A stretch of DNA of 42,155 nucleotides from a virus, in the IMG/VR virus record IMGVR_UViG_3300027963_000006, positions 1 through 42,155 of that record. One strand, written 5' to 3'. A program made the position numbers and the translations under genes. Below are positions 7,845 to 16,177 of this stretch, piece after piece (positions within the stretch are counted from its first letter, which is position 1; each line of letters begins with the position of its first letter). The notes under the pieces were generated by a model. The model saw only the letters and a program-made list of their open reading frames with translations, was not told the origin of the DNA and searched no databases.

Positions 7845-8530
7845 GAGACCACCAGATTGACGGTGCCAGTGATCGGATACGTGGTGCGGTATATGCCGTA
7901 GCTTGTGGCTGCCTGTCCCGAGAACGTGATCGTCCGCTGCGTCGTCTCCCAGGCCGACAATGTCAGGCCGTTGACGGCGAACGTCGGCGTGCCGAAAGAC
8001 GTAGGCAAAACGACGTACAGATACGCTGTAGCAGCCGCCACCGTGCGGGACTGTGCCAGAGAGCCTCCAAGGTCGCTGGAGAGGCTGGCGACGATCTGGG
8101 CGTCTGTAATCGTTGCCGACGCAAACGAGCCCCAGAAGCGAGCCCTGAGCGTCGGAGCGACCTGCGAGGACTCCGTTGTGGCAATCGTGTGCACTCGCAC
8201 GGTCTGCCGGAAGGCGTCGCCGTAATGGAACACAGGCACGCCACGCGGGCTCGTCACCTCGTAGGTGACATCCACGCCGTTTACGGTCTCCACGATCTTG
8301 TCGTGTCGCAGAGGCTCGCCGAAAGGAAGCGTCCCGGCCTTGATGACAAAGTCCCGAGACTCCCACGTCTCAAGGACTCCGCTTGTGCCTTGCGACTCAA
8401 AGCGGCTTGTGCCTACTGCGGCGTTGATCACGCCGTAGTTCGTGCCTCGGTAGTAGCGGACAGACCGCGACGCACTCGCCGACAACTGGCCGGCGAGCCA
8501 TGACGCACCGCTGGCGAGTAGGTCGGACAT
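7841..8530 (-). CDS. Head-tail adaptor fused to a fibre-like beta domain
   Basis: 229 residues starting [16 protein letters not shown] (another ATG lies two codons upstream at 8536). Residues 1 to about 110 carry the pattern of small head-tail joining proteins ([50 protein letters not shown]). Residues about 125-229 are a separate beta domain ([37 protein letters not shown]) of the sort usually seen at the end of fibre or decoration proteins. The fusion would place an exposed domain at the head-tail neck. It is the first gene after the hairpin at 8551-8589. Confidence 0.6.
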   Translation of the reverse strand: MSDLLASGASWLAGQLSASASRSVRYYRGTNYGVINAAVGTSRFESQGTSGVLETWESRDFVIKAGTLPFGEPLRHDKIVETVNGVDVTYEVTSPRGVPVFHYGDAFRQTVRVHTIATTESSQVAPTLRARFWGSFASATITDAQIVASLSSDLGGSLAQSRTVAAATAYLYVVLPTSFGTPTFAVNGLTLSAWETTQRTITFSGQAATSYGIYRTTYPITGTVNLVVS

Positions 8531-8550
8531 AGGCACCTCGAGCTACAAGA

Positions 8551-8589
8551 CCGCCGGCGGCGCGGAAAGGATGACGCGGCCGCCGGCGG
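8551..8589 (-). terminator. GC-rich hairpin downstream of the decoration gene
   Basis: Arms 8551-8564 (CCGCCGGCGGCGCG) and 8575-8589 (CGCGGCCGCCGGCGG) pair over 14 bp with one bulged G, around a 10-base loop. It follows the stop of the decoration gene by 19 bases. On the minus strand the hairpin is followed by TCTTG, only a weak U tract, so it may act as an attenuator or as a 3' RNA-stabilising hairpin rather than a full terminator. Confidence 0.65.
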
Positions 8590-8608
8590 CTTGCAGGTGG
8601 GATTGAAC

Positions 8609-8932
8609 TCAGCCGATGTTGAGCAGAACCGGCACCACAGAGTCGCCCGACAAAGCAGCCTCGGCGGCCTTGCCAGCCCGCTTGTTGCCGCTGCTGGTCG
8701 TCGTCACGTTGCTGTTGGTGGAGTCCCAGTACACGATGGCGCCCTGGCCGATCGCACCGGAAGCCTTCGGCAGCTTAAACACGCCCTCAACAGCCACAGC
8801 GCCAAGAGCATTGGCGGCAATGGGGCGAGGAGCCACGGTCACAAGGTCATTGAGAACAACGACGGCGCCGGCAGCCACAGCCGAGCTCGGCGTGTAGTTG
8901 ACGAGATCGCCGTCCTGGTAGTAATCAGCCAT
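8609..8932 (-). CDS. Capsid decoration protein (DUF2190-like)
   Basis: 107 residues from the ATG at 8932, preceded by a strong ribosome site (GAGGTGAT, 4-5 bases away). MADYYQDGDLVNYTPSSAVAAG with VVLNDLVTVAPRPIAANALGAVAVEGVF and IGQGAIVYWDS is the usual pattern of DUF2190-type small beta-barrel proteins that sit on the capsid surface and stabilise it. It follows the capsid gene and is bracketed by two stable GC-rich hairpins, which suggests it is expressed at a separate, probably high, level. Confidence 0.8.
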   Translation of the reverse strand: MADYYQDGDLVNYTPSSAVAAGAVVVLNDLVTVAPRPIAANALGAVAVEGVFKLPKASGAIGQGAIVYWDSTNSNVTTTSSGNKRAGKAAEAALSGDSVVPVLLNIG

Positions 8933-8978
8933 GAGGATCACCTCTTTCTTTGGAAGTTAGTTTTCGTTTGTGGTCATG

Positions 8979-9010
8979 CCGCCGGGCGGGCTTTGGCTCC
9001 CGCCCGGCGG
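8979..9010 (-). terminator. Perfect 12-bp GC hairpin between capsid and decoration genes
   Basis: CCGCCGGGCGGG (8979-8990) and CCCGCCCGGCGG (8999-9010) form a perfect 12-bp stem around the loop ctttggct. It lies 22 bases after the capsid stop codon. There is no U tract on either side, so RNA processing or stability control fits better than factor-independent termination. Confidence 0.65.
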
Positions 9011-9032
9011 ACACGGTTTGCAGTTATCAGGC

Positions 9033-10853
9033 TCAGGCAGTCGCCATTCGGTAGCACGACAGCGACTCGGCCTTGGTCACTCCAAAGTCGAAGAAGCCAC
9101 GGATCGCCACGCCGAGCAGCTGGTAGTCCGGGGCGACCTGTTCGATCGTCGGAGCCTGCTGGCCGTTGAGGAAGACCACGTCGAGCGCCGGGAGGTCAAC
9201 CGAGTCGGCGGCGAGCCACCACGTCGAGGCCGACGTGAGGTAGTTCGACACGACGACGCGATACCGACCCTGGAGCACGTTCGCGTTGGGCTCCTTGGTC
9301 GTGTTGCCCGAGATGAGCAACGCCGAGGTCATGAGCTCCGCAGCGGTGATCTCGAGCTCCGGCGGAACGAGCAGCACGCGCGGCTGGATGCCGAGCGGGT
9401 TGCCGTCCGGGTCGGTGAGCTTGCGGAAGGCGGTGGTCGCCGTCTTCAGCGAGGACAACGACAGAGCGTTGCCAGCGGCAGCGGTCGCCGACTGGTAGTA
9501 GCTGCTGTTGCTGCTCTGGAACTCCGACCAGATCGCCTCGTTCATGGCGAGGGCCGCACCACGACCCATGCGCTGCGGGATCTGCGACAGCGCGTTGAGG
9601 TCGTCGTTGATCATGTCCTGCCGCGTCAGCTGGGTGCTGATGCCGTAGGTGTCAGCAGCGACCGACCGCCTCGTATCGGAAGCCTGAGCCACCTTGAGCT
9701 CGCCGGCGTTGCCGATCTTGCGGAACTTCATGTCTCCGTTGAGACGCAGCAGGTTGATTGCCTTGAAGTCGTTGACCGACCGGATCGCAGAGACTTCCTG
9801 CCACGACGACTCGACGGCGTTGAAACCGTTGAGCAGGAACTTGTTCACAAGCGCCGACAGCAGGTTGCTGATGTCGTGCGTCGCAAACGCGGCCTTGATC
9901 ACCGGCTCGGCATTGCCAGCGGAGATCCGGCTGCTGCCGGTGTAGCCGTTGGCACGAGCGGCCTCAATCAGCACTTCGCCGATAGAGGTCGTCCGCTTCA
10001 GCTTGTCGGCGGCATCCAGCGTGCGAGCGTCGAACGCCTTGTCAGCATTCGGCAGACCGCCCTGGAGGCAAAGGGCCGCCTCAATGACCTTGTCGTTCTT
10101 CACTTCCTCGACCACGTGAACAGCCGGAGCGCGGCTTTCGCGGGTGGCAATGACCTGCTTCATGTTGTCCATTTCCTTTTGCATGGCTTCGATCTTGGCC
10201 TCAAACGCGGACACGTCCGCGCTGGCTTCGACCTTGGGCTCCACGACGACATTCGCCGTGGCTTCCACCTTGGTCTCAGTGACCTCGGCGGGCGTTTCGT
10301 TGGCGGATTCCGCCATGAGTAGCTCCTCTGCCTCTTCGGCAGCGATGCGGGCCGACGTTGCGTCATCGGCACCCAAGGTCACAAAGGAAACCTCCCGCAA
10401 CTTGGAGGCTTTGACGATGCGGACTGGACCCATGAAGGTCTGTCCGTTGACGGTTACGGATTCGCCGGCGGCAACCTTCTGATGCCGCATCACGTCGGCA
10501 CCAACAGACGCCTGCCACGCGAACCCCTTCTCAGCCAGTGCAGTCACCTGCCGGGCGAGCTCAGACTCAGCGAGGATCTCGCCCTCAACGTAGAGGCGAC
10601 CGTTCTCGGCACGGACGCTCGTTGCCTGCCCGAGGATTGAGCCAAGCGTGTACTCGTGGCCCATGACGATCGGGATGCGCTGGTTGTACTTCATGCCAGC
10701 CAGGTCGATGACGATCGGCTCGGCAGACCAGCCCTGCCGAATCGCAGCGCCGGTGTATGCCTCAATGGTGAACTTGCGAGGGGCAGCAGGCATGCCATCG
10801 GCAGCAGCTGCGGACACAAATTCAACAGGCGTTTCTAGGTTCAGCTTGTTCAT
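9033..10853 (-). CDS. Prohead protease fused to major capsid protein
   Basis: 606 residues. Residues 1 to about 175 are a prohead protease of the S78/U35 type: His66 in IVMGHEYTLGSIL and the likely nucleophile Ser116 in FAWQASVGADV, followed by LREVSFVTLGADDA. Residues about 185-255 are an acidic, Ala/Glu/Val-rich linker with a coiled-coil stretch (AFEAKIEAMQKEMDNMKQV), which is likely to be the scaffold. The rest is an HK97-type capsid domain (SWQEVSAIRSVNDFKAINLL, ATTAFRKLTDPDGNPLGIQPRVLLVPPE, APDYQLLGVAIRGFFDFGV). Family knowledge: such fusions cut themselves at the linker during head maturation. The ATG overlaps the portal stop (TAATG). Confidence 0.9.
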   Translation of the reverse strand: MNKLNLETPVEFVSAAAADGMPAAPRKFTIEAYTGAAIRQGWSAEPIVIDLAGMKYNQRIPIVMGHEYTLGSILGQATSVRAENGRLYVEGEILAESELARQVTALAEKGFAWQASVGADVMRHQKVAAGESVTVNGQTFMGPVRIVKASKLREVSFVTLGADDATSARIAAEEAEELLMAESANETPAEVTETKVEATANVVVEPKVEASADVSAFEAKIEAMQKEMDNMKQVIATRESRAPAVHVVEEVKNDKVIEAALCLQGGLPNADKAFDARTLDAADKLKRTTSIGEVLIEAARANGYTGSSRISAGNAEPVIKAAFATHDISNLLSALVNKFLLNGFNAVESSWQEVSAIRSVNDFKAINLLRLNGDMKFRKIGNAGELKVAQASDTRRSVAADTYGISTQLTRQDMINDDLNALSQIPQRMGRGAALAMNEAIWSEFQSSNSSYYQSATAAAGNALSLSSLKTATTAFRKLTDPDGNPLGIQPRVLLVPPELEITAAELMTSALLISGNTTKEPNANVLQGRYRVVVSNYLTSASTWWLAADSVDLPALDVVFLNGQQAPTIEQVAPDYQLLGVAIRGFFDFGVTKAESLSCYRMATA

Positions 10854-12292
10854 TAGTCTGCTGCGTCCTCTGGTGTTGCGCCGCCGTAGTTGCCATCAGG
10901 CTCAAGGTCGATGAACAGGCCGAGCTCCTGCATCAACGCAATCTCTGCTGCCCGCTGTCGAAGCTCGGCTTCCCAGTTCTTGCCTTGCTTGGCGTATTCG
11001 TGCGCCAGCGTCGTCGTGTGCGTTCGCAGCCTGGTCTCGGCAGCGTTGGCTTCCTTGGATGGGTCAACGTGCTCTTTGCCGTCCCAGACCCATACCCAGT
11101 TCCACTCGTTGATCGGCGGCAGTCCTCGAGGAACGAGGCCCAGCGGCACGGCCTCGTCAAGCCACATGCGGAGCGTGCGGTCAAGCATTTGCCGCTCAAG
11201 CTCATCGCGCAGAACACGCTGATTGGACGCATAGACCTGGTGATCCATGCGGCCCGAGGCGTAGTTGTAGGAACTGGAATCTAGTGCGGCGACGTTGTAT
11301 GGAATTTGGAGGCAACGCGCGATCTCGTTGAGGATCTCCCTCTTGAACATCGCGTAGGTACTAGTGGGCTGCTCGGCTTTCAGCTGCGAGACGTTCCAGC
11401 CCTCTGGAAGCGTGACCATCGTCCGCTTCTCAATTGGCATCTCGGCAAAGGCATCAACGTCGTCTACTTCTGCGGCAGGCGAGTTGCTGTGCAGGAAAGC
11501 CGCAAAGTCAGCAGCGGTCTCTGCGGCAGCCAGGACGGCATCGGTGTACCGACGCAGCTGGCCGAAGAGACGGATTGCGGGAGCCACTTCAGAAACGCCG
11601 CGATGCTGCGCAGGTCTCTGGCGAGAGAACCAATGCACAACCATCTCGGCAGGGATGCGGTTGTACTCAAAGTTGCTCACCTGCCAATTGCTGCCAGGGT
11701 GGTACTTGAGCACCTTGTACGCGATGACGTTGCCCACGTCGTCAAACTCAAGGCCGTCAACGATTGAGCCTTCCGGCGTCGTGTCTGGAATGTAGAGCCC
11801 CACCGGCGTGGCGACCATCTCCGCCTCCACCAGGCGGATGTCAAGCTGCACGCCATCAAGTCGAGGGTTCGTGAAATACATCGCGAACGACTCACCGTCA
11901 ATCAGCTTTGACTGACGCATCGTCCGCAGCTTCTCAGCCAGATTGACGTGCCACGACCAATCGAAGAACGCCTGCTCAACAATCCGATCTGCGTCTTGGT
12001 CACCTGTGTTGAGCTGCAGTCGCGGCCCGGTGCCGACCAGGTCTGTGGCCAGCGTCTCGCAGATGCCGGCGAGATATGAGTTGTTGTTCCGCTCGTAGCG
12101 GGCTCGGTTCCGCATCGTCCTGCGGACGACAGGAGTGAGCGCACCATCCATTGAGAACCAGTCGGCGTTGGCCCAGTGCCTCCGGTCGTCTTGGCTCTCG
12201 GCTGCGTCAAACCGCGCACGGACAAACTTTGACGACGTAGGCATCTGCCTCGTCGGCTGCGTTCGCCCGAACCAGTTTGAAAACAGTCCCAT
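10853..12292 (-). CDS. Portal protein (lambda family)
   Basis: 479 residues. Typical motifs are RNRARYERNNNSYLAGICETLATDLVGTGP (residues about 62-90), the DIRLVEAEMV strand, HWFSRQRPAQHRGVSEVAPAI, the FKREILNEIARCLQIPYNVAALDSSSYNYASGRMDHQ block (about 325-360) and a WNWVWVWDGKEHVDPSKEA segment. It forms the twelve-fold ring through which DNA enters and leaves the head. It is placed between the gpW-like joiner and the protease-capsid fusion, as in lambda. Start overlaps the upstream stop (TGATG). Confidence 0.93.
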   Translation of the reverse strand: MGLFSNWFGRTQPTRQMPTSSKFVRARFDAAESQDDRRHWANADWFSMDGALTPVVRRTMRNRARYERNNNSYLAGICETLATDLVGTGPRLQLNTGDQDADRIVEQAFFDWSWHVNLAEKLRTMRQSKLIDGESFAMYFTNPRLDGVQLDIRLVEAEMVATPVGLYIPDTTPEGSIVDGLEFDDVGNVIAYKVLKYHPGSNWQVSNFEYNRIPAEMVVHWFSRQRPAQHRGVSEVAPAIRLFGQLRRYTDAVLAAAETAADFAAFLHSNSPAAEVDDVDAFAEMPIEKRTMVTLPEGWNVSQLKAEQPTSTYAMFKREILNEIARCLQIPYNVAALDSSSYNYASGRMDHQVYASNQRVLRDELERQMLDRTLRMWLDEAVPLGLVPRGLPPINEWNWVWVWDGKEHVDPSKEANAAETRLRTHTTTLAHEYAKQGKNWEAELRQRAAEIALMQELGLFIDLEPDGNYGGATPEDAAD

Positions 12293-12489
12293 CAGAATGT
12301 CCCAGGAGGGAGCAACTTGTTGAACCGCAGGCCACGAGTCTTGGACTGCACGGCCGCCTTTGCCGACAGGTACTTGTCGGCCTCAATGATTGAGGCGACA
12401 TCCTGAGCCTCGACCTCGCCTGCGTCCGTGCGGACACGCTTCGGGCCTGATGCTGTCTCGGCGATCTTGTCGCGCAGTTCGTCGCTCAT
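12292..12489 (-). CDS. gpW-like head-tail joining protein
   Basis: 65 residues from the ATG at 12489 (a longer frame upstream is not supported). MSDELRDKIAETASGPKRV then VASIIEADKYLSAKAAVQSK and the C-terminal RGLRFNKLLPPGTF fit the short helical gpW class that plugs beneath the portal before the tail joins. Length is normal for gpW (about 65-70). It lies immediately before the portal gene, as in lambda. Confidence 0.75.
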   Translation of the reverse strand: MSDELRDKIAETASGPKRVRTDAGEVEAQDVASIIEADKYLSAKAAVQSKTRGLRFNKLLPPGTF

Positions 12490-12538
12490 AGAGCGTGACG
12501 CTACGGCAGAACACCACGGAATCAGACCGGGTGTGCCG
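12490..12538 (-). other. Gap with AGACCGG motif
   Basis: AGACCGGGTGTGCCG (12524-12538) lies directly next to the stop codon of the GNAT-like gene. The flanking ACGGCA (12503-12508) and TGCCGT (12534-12539) can pair, giving a weak hairpin. Same motif as at 1450 and 5781. Confidence 0.4.
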
Positions 12539-12949
12539 TCACACCTTGACCCAGTCGTTGCCAGATCGCTCGTACTCAACGACGTTGAGCACGCCGAGCT
12601 TCCGAGCGATCGCGCCAGTGGCAGGAGCAAACACCGCCAGAGACTTGTTGCGGTCAATTACGCCGTGAATTACCAAGGCCGCCGACAACGCAAGTGCCAT
12701 GCACGACGCCCGGTGGCGAGGATCTACAAACATCTCAAGCGTCTGCGTGTCGTTCCATACGTGTGAGCATGCCCAGCCGACAAGAGCGCCGTCCACGTGA
12801 CAGACCGCGATCGGCGTGCAGCTAGAAAGCTCGCCCTCGAGCACGCCAGAGACCTCACGCTGGAACTCGCTCTCTGGCTTTGTCAGACGCGAGCGAATGG
12901 CAAACAGATCCCGAGGCTCCAGGCCGTCAACGCTCACCACGGAAATCAT
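12539..12949 (-). CDS. GNAT-like N-acetyltransferase
   Basis: 136 residues from the ATG at 12949, which overlaps the terminase stop (ATGA). The order MISVVSVDGLEPRDL, a strand pair around IAVCHVDGALVGWACSHVWND, then TLEMFVDPRHRASCMALAL (position of the acetyl-CoA binding loop and helix) and a C-terminal ARKLGVLNVVEYERSGNDW resembles the GNAT fold. The usual Q/R-x-x-G-x-G/A loop is degenerate (RHRASCM). The substrate is unknown. An acetyltransferase between the terminase and the head joiner is unusual; it may modify a virion protein or a host target. Confidence 0.65.
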   Translation of the reverse strand: MISVVSVDGLEPRDLFAIRSRLTKPESEFQREVSGVLEGELSSCTPIAVCHVDGALVGWACSHVWNDTQTLEMFVDPRHRASCMALALSAALVIHGVIDRNKSLAVFAPATGAIARKLGVLNVVEYERSGNDWVKV

Positions 12950-15900
12950 TTGCCGAGCCTCTTGAGTTGGATGACTTTCTTTCCGCCTGGGCCGCTCGGG
13001 ATTGTCACCTTCCGACGCTGCCGGCCACCCGCCTCTGTCGCCACTGGATGCACTCCAGCAATTGACGCCGCCACGGCAGATCCAACGAGACAGTTGCCGC
13101 ACACAGCAATTTTCCCGTTACGCCGAACGATAAGAGTTCCATTCGGTACATTCGCGCAGTAGACCATTCCGTCATATTCGACACGCCGGAAGTTAGGCGT
13201 GTTTGAAGCATTGCGGAGCAGTCCCCATTTGGCGTCCGAGCGATGGACATGGTGCTGCTCAACAGTGTTTCCACCTGACACGCCACGGATCATGTAGGGC
13301 TTGGGAGGACGAATCGTCATAGAGCATCCGTACCCAAGCTTGAGGTACAGCTCAGCCATGTCCCCAGCAAGCAAAGGAGACACGGTTGCGTACGCTTCGT
13401 GATCGCGATCTCTCCAGCCGTCTCCATTGACGGCTGACTCAACAAATGCCGCTATGACGTTTGGTGATGCGTCCTTGATCCACTGCGGAACTCGTTTTGT
13501 GTATTTGTTGCCCAAGCCCGAGACGATGTCGTAAACCTGTTTGTTTGAAAACACGACCCCCGTTTTATGGGTATGGAAAGTCCACGGGAGTCTGCTGGCG
13601 ACGTGACGAATTAATTCCTGCTTTGGGCCTGCGTTCTGTGAAATGATCGTGACGTGCGTTTTTCCTCTGGCGCGTTCGTTCAATTGGCACGACCCCTCTG
13701 CCACATACCACCCAAGAAACGACGCGAGGTCAGTTGCATCAACGACAATCAAAGGGCTTCTATCTGTGGCCGGGATTGTCACTGATGAAACGCCATTGCC
13801 TTGCCACGTGCTGCGCGTCTTAATCTTGTCCCACACAGACAGGTCGCTAGCCAATTTGATTAGCGGCCCTCTGCTTTTTTGACCTTCGTGGACGACCATC
13901 CTGTGGCTTGGCGTCACGCATAAATCAATGCGATTGTGGGCCTTGCCACCTATCTGAATCATCTCGCCTTGGTAGTGCCTGGAAATCAACTTGACCGGAG
14001 GCTGGTACTCAATGCGATCTGTCGAGAGATTTACGGTAGCAAGGCAATCAGATTGGAGAACGTCAGCAAATAGTTTCCATCCTTGCTGAGTCAGCACGCT
14101 AGTCTGTGCGTCGTAGCAATCCCACCAATGATTTTCGCGCCTGTTGTCCAGCTTCCACTCGTCCACGACTCGCCCTTTTGCTTCAGTCCTCACCGGGTAC
14201 TCGCTGGTGAGATGCTCAATGAGCATATCGTGCTCACCAGCGTGGAGCGTGATCGCCTCGGGATCTCCCAGCGTCAGTCGCAGGCGAGCCGCCGCGAACG
14301 TCTTCCAGAAGTTGGTCTCGTAGACGCCATATCTCTGGTTCGTGGCCGTCTGCCGCATCACCCAGTTGAGTCCGAGCTTTTCGCCTCTGCCCTTCTTCTC
14401 GGTGAGGGAGCCGCCAGACGCACCGATACCTTTGCCGTGTGTCGGCAGCAGAGAACCCGTGAAAGTGGAACGCCGGCAGAACGTCCGCACCACCTCGGTG
14501 GACTGTCCCCAGTTGGCGTCAATGCACACCTGACGCACTCGCATAGGCACGTCGTCCTCACGCAGCCAATCCCGTCCGAGCAGGATCTGCGTCAACGACT
14601 CAAGGCCCGCCGACAACGCACCTTCAAACCCGGCGCCCTTGGACGCGAGTGCCAACGTCTTCTTGGCGTTCTTCGCCTCAAAGAACGTGCTGGCTTGGTC
14701 CGGGTAGGTGCCGTACGCCACGACGTGACCGCCGAACGACTCGCCCCACGAGGTGACAAGCCAATAGAGCAACTTGTCCTGCACGTCGATGAATGCAGTG
14801 AGCGTCTGATGCGACAGCGGCACGACGCCTCTAGGAAGCGTCAGAGCTCGAGCAACGAGCGACCGCTTGTCGAGCTTCTCTGACGAGATGTCGTCCGCAA
14901 GCGGAGCGTTCTGGTATTCCGCCATGAACGCAGACTCACCACGGTCAATCCGCAGGTTCCAAGCATGTTGGATTGCCGTGAGCTCGTCGTCGTGTTTCCG
15001 CTCCGGCCACGCTACCCGAGATCCGGCATCCATCACCGCCTGGTTGGCAACGTAGAAAGCGTCAGCAGCTGCAGTGCCTTCGCCACTGCGTTGTCCCTCG
15101 CGCCGCATCTCGGCGTACTGGCCCCAGAGCTCGTCAGCAGTCGGCCACTCGTAGACGAGCTTTGTCCGCTCTCCCTGCCACGACGGATGCCGCATCCTGT
15201 CAAGAAGCCGGTCAGCCAGGTCGTCAGGCCGGATCACCGTGATCGTTGCCAAGCCGGCAATCTTTTTGCCCGGCCCGGAGAGCCCGAGGATTGCACCTGA
15301 GAGGATGCGTTCACGGGTAGCAACCTGCGAAGGCGACGCTGACGACTCGTCAGTCTGTGGGTCGTCAATCAGACACAAGTCAGGCCGAATTGTCTTGCCG
15401 TCTGGCCTTGTGTGACTCACGCCACGGATGCGGCCCGTGATGCCGGCGACACGCACAGCGGCTCCAGCAGACGCAGCCTTGCCAATCCACGGCAGCGTCA
15501 CCTTGTCTGCCGTCCATCCCATGTGCGTAGGCTCGCCCTCGCACGTCTGGCCACGCACGCGAGCCGTGATGCCTTCCAGTGCACGCACCGGGAAGCACGC
15601 CGCCGGGAAGTCCTCGGCGAGTAGGTCGTTCTGCTCGAGGTGACTCTTGAGCGTGTCGAGCATCTGGCAGGCGATAGCCTGGTCAGAGCCGATCAACATG
15701 ACGAACGAGCGATGACCGTAGAGCATTGACCAGAGACAGGCCCAGATCGACAGCGTTGACTTTCCAGAGCCGCGAGGCATGGCAAAGGCGAAGAGCTCGC
15801 CACGCAGCACGGCGGCCTCAATCTTGGCGATGGCCGTCAGGTGGTCAGCAGACCACGCGAGTGGAAAAGACTCGGCACCGTAGACCTCGCAGAACTGGCG

Positions 15901-16071
15901 GAACGACGACCGGCAACCGTCGCGACGCTTGGCGTTCTTCACCGGCGGAATGCTGCCGATGTCGCGGCCAGCTGCACCGACCTTGCGTGACCGCTCGCCA
16001 GTCCGACGCTTAATGTCGTCGTAGCGTCGCTTGGCGGCATCCTGTCGGTCTTTTTGGTCAGAGCGAACCAA
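12946..16071 (-). CDS. terL: Terminase large subunit containing an intein
   Basis: 1041 residues with a TTG start at 16071 (no in-frame ATG upstream before a stop). ATPase: Walker A FAMPRGSGKST (about 97-106), Walker B DLCLIDDPQTDE. Nuclease (RNase H-like): first acidic motif TAFIDVQDK, second VCIDANWG, third NHWWD at 647-651. An intein (652-993) lies directly after this third Asp; the extein resumes at CLVGSAVAA (994) and ends at 1041. The spliced protein would have 699 residues. Role: pumps DNA into the head and cuts it. No small terminase is recognised next to it. Confidence 0.93.
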   Translation of the reverse strand: MVRSDQKDRQDAAKRRYDDIKRRTGERSRKVGAAGRDIGSIPPVKNAKRRDGCRSSFRQFCEVYGAESFPLAWSADHLTAIAKIEAAVLRGELFAFAMPRGSGKSTLSIWACLWSMLYGHRSFVMLIGSDQAIACQMLDTLKSHLEQNDLLAEDFPAACFPVRALEGITARVRGQTCEGEPTHMGWTADKVTLPWIGKAASAGAAVRVAGITGRIRGVSHTRPDGKTIRPDLCLIDDPQTDESSASPSQVATRERILSGAILGLSGPGKKIAGLATITVIRPDDLADRLLDRMRHPSWQGERTKLVYEWPTADELWGQYAEMRREGQRSGEGTAAADAFYVANQAVMDAGSRVAWPERKHDDELTAIQHAWNLRIDRGESAFMAEYQNAPLADDISSEKLDKRSLVARALTLPRGVVPLSHQTLTAFIDVQDKLLYWLVTSWGESFGGHVVAYGTYPDQASTFFEAKNAKKTLALASKGAGFEGALSAGLESLTQILLGRDWLREDDVPMRVRQVCIDANWGQSTEVVRTFCRRSTFTGSLLPTHGKGIGASGGSLTEKKGRGEKLGLNWVMRQTATNQRYGVYETNFWKTFAAARLRLTLGDPEAITLHAGEHDMLIEHLTSEYPVRTEAKGRVVDEWKLDNRRENHWWDCYDAQTSVLTQQGWKLFADVLQSDCLATVNLSTDRIEYQPPVKLISRHYQGEMIQIGGKAHNRIDLCVTPSHRMVVHEGQKSRGPLIKLASDLSVWDKIKTRSTWQGNGVSSVTIPATDRSPLIVVDATDLASFLGWYVAEGSCQLNERARGKTHVTIISQNAGPKQELIRHVASRLPWTFHTHKTGVVFSNKQVYDIVSGLGNKYTKRVPQWIKDASPNVIAAFVESAVNGDGWRDRDHEAYATVSPLLAGDMAELYLKLGYGCSMTIRPPKPYMIRGVSGGNTVEQHHVHRSDAKWGLLRNASNTPNFRRVEYDGMVYCANVPNGTLIVRRNGKIAVCGNCLVGSAVAASIAGVHPVATEAGGRQRRKVTIPSGPGGKKVIQLKRLGK
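13093..14118 (-). mobile_element. Intein with LAGLIDADG endonuclease in TerL
   Basis: 342 residues inside the terminase frame. Block A is CYDAQTSVLTQQGW (Cys1 nucleophile), block B is CVTPSHRMVV with the TxxH motif, block F is DGMVYCANVPNGTLIVRRNGK, and the end is VCGN followed by extein Cys. The usual penultimate His is Gly here. The middle carries two LAGLIDADG-like helices, LASFLGWYVAEGS and AAFVESAVNGDGW, so homing activity is likely. Splicing would remove it and join WWD to CLVG. The region is visibly less GC-rich than the exteins. Confidence 0.93.
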
Positions 16072-16164
16072 GCGGCCCCCGATGGCTAAAAAACATCACA
16101 AATATGGCAAGCTCGCGTATGAGGCTTCCGTGTAAAACCGCCGGGAGAACCTACCCAAGACCCC

Positions 16165-16177
16165 CCCTGTCAGGGGT
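16165..16177. repeat. Short palindrome before terL
   Basis: CCCCTGTCAGGGG forms a 6-bp stem with a one-base centre. It is nested in a wider imperfect pairing of CTACCC (16151-16156) with GGGTAG (16174-16179). It lies about 95 bases before the terminase start and just downstream of a possible extended -10 promoter; it could be a protein-binding site. Confidence 0.4.

Noticed and set aside
7173-8366. 397-residue long form of the collagen-like protein
   Set aside because: The extra 174 residues lie over the head-tail adaptor in another frame and read as noise; the ATG at 7844 is coupled by ATGA.
8970-10322. 450-residue plus-strand frame opposite the protease-capsid gene
   Set aside because: Composition is Arg/Val/Gly-rich without motifs, and the opposite strand carries a clear capsid gene; it is a shadow of codon bias.
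16024-16071. A later or earlier ATG for the terminase
   Set aside because: No ATG exists in frame between the upstream stop and the ATPase region; the TTG at 16071 is the only good start.
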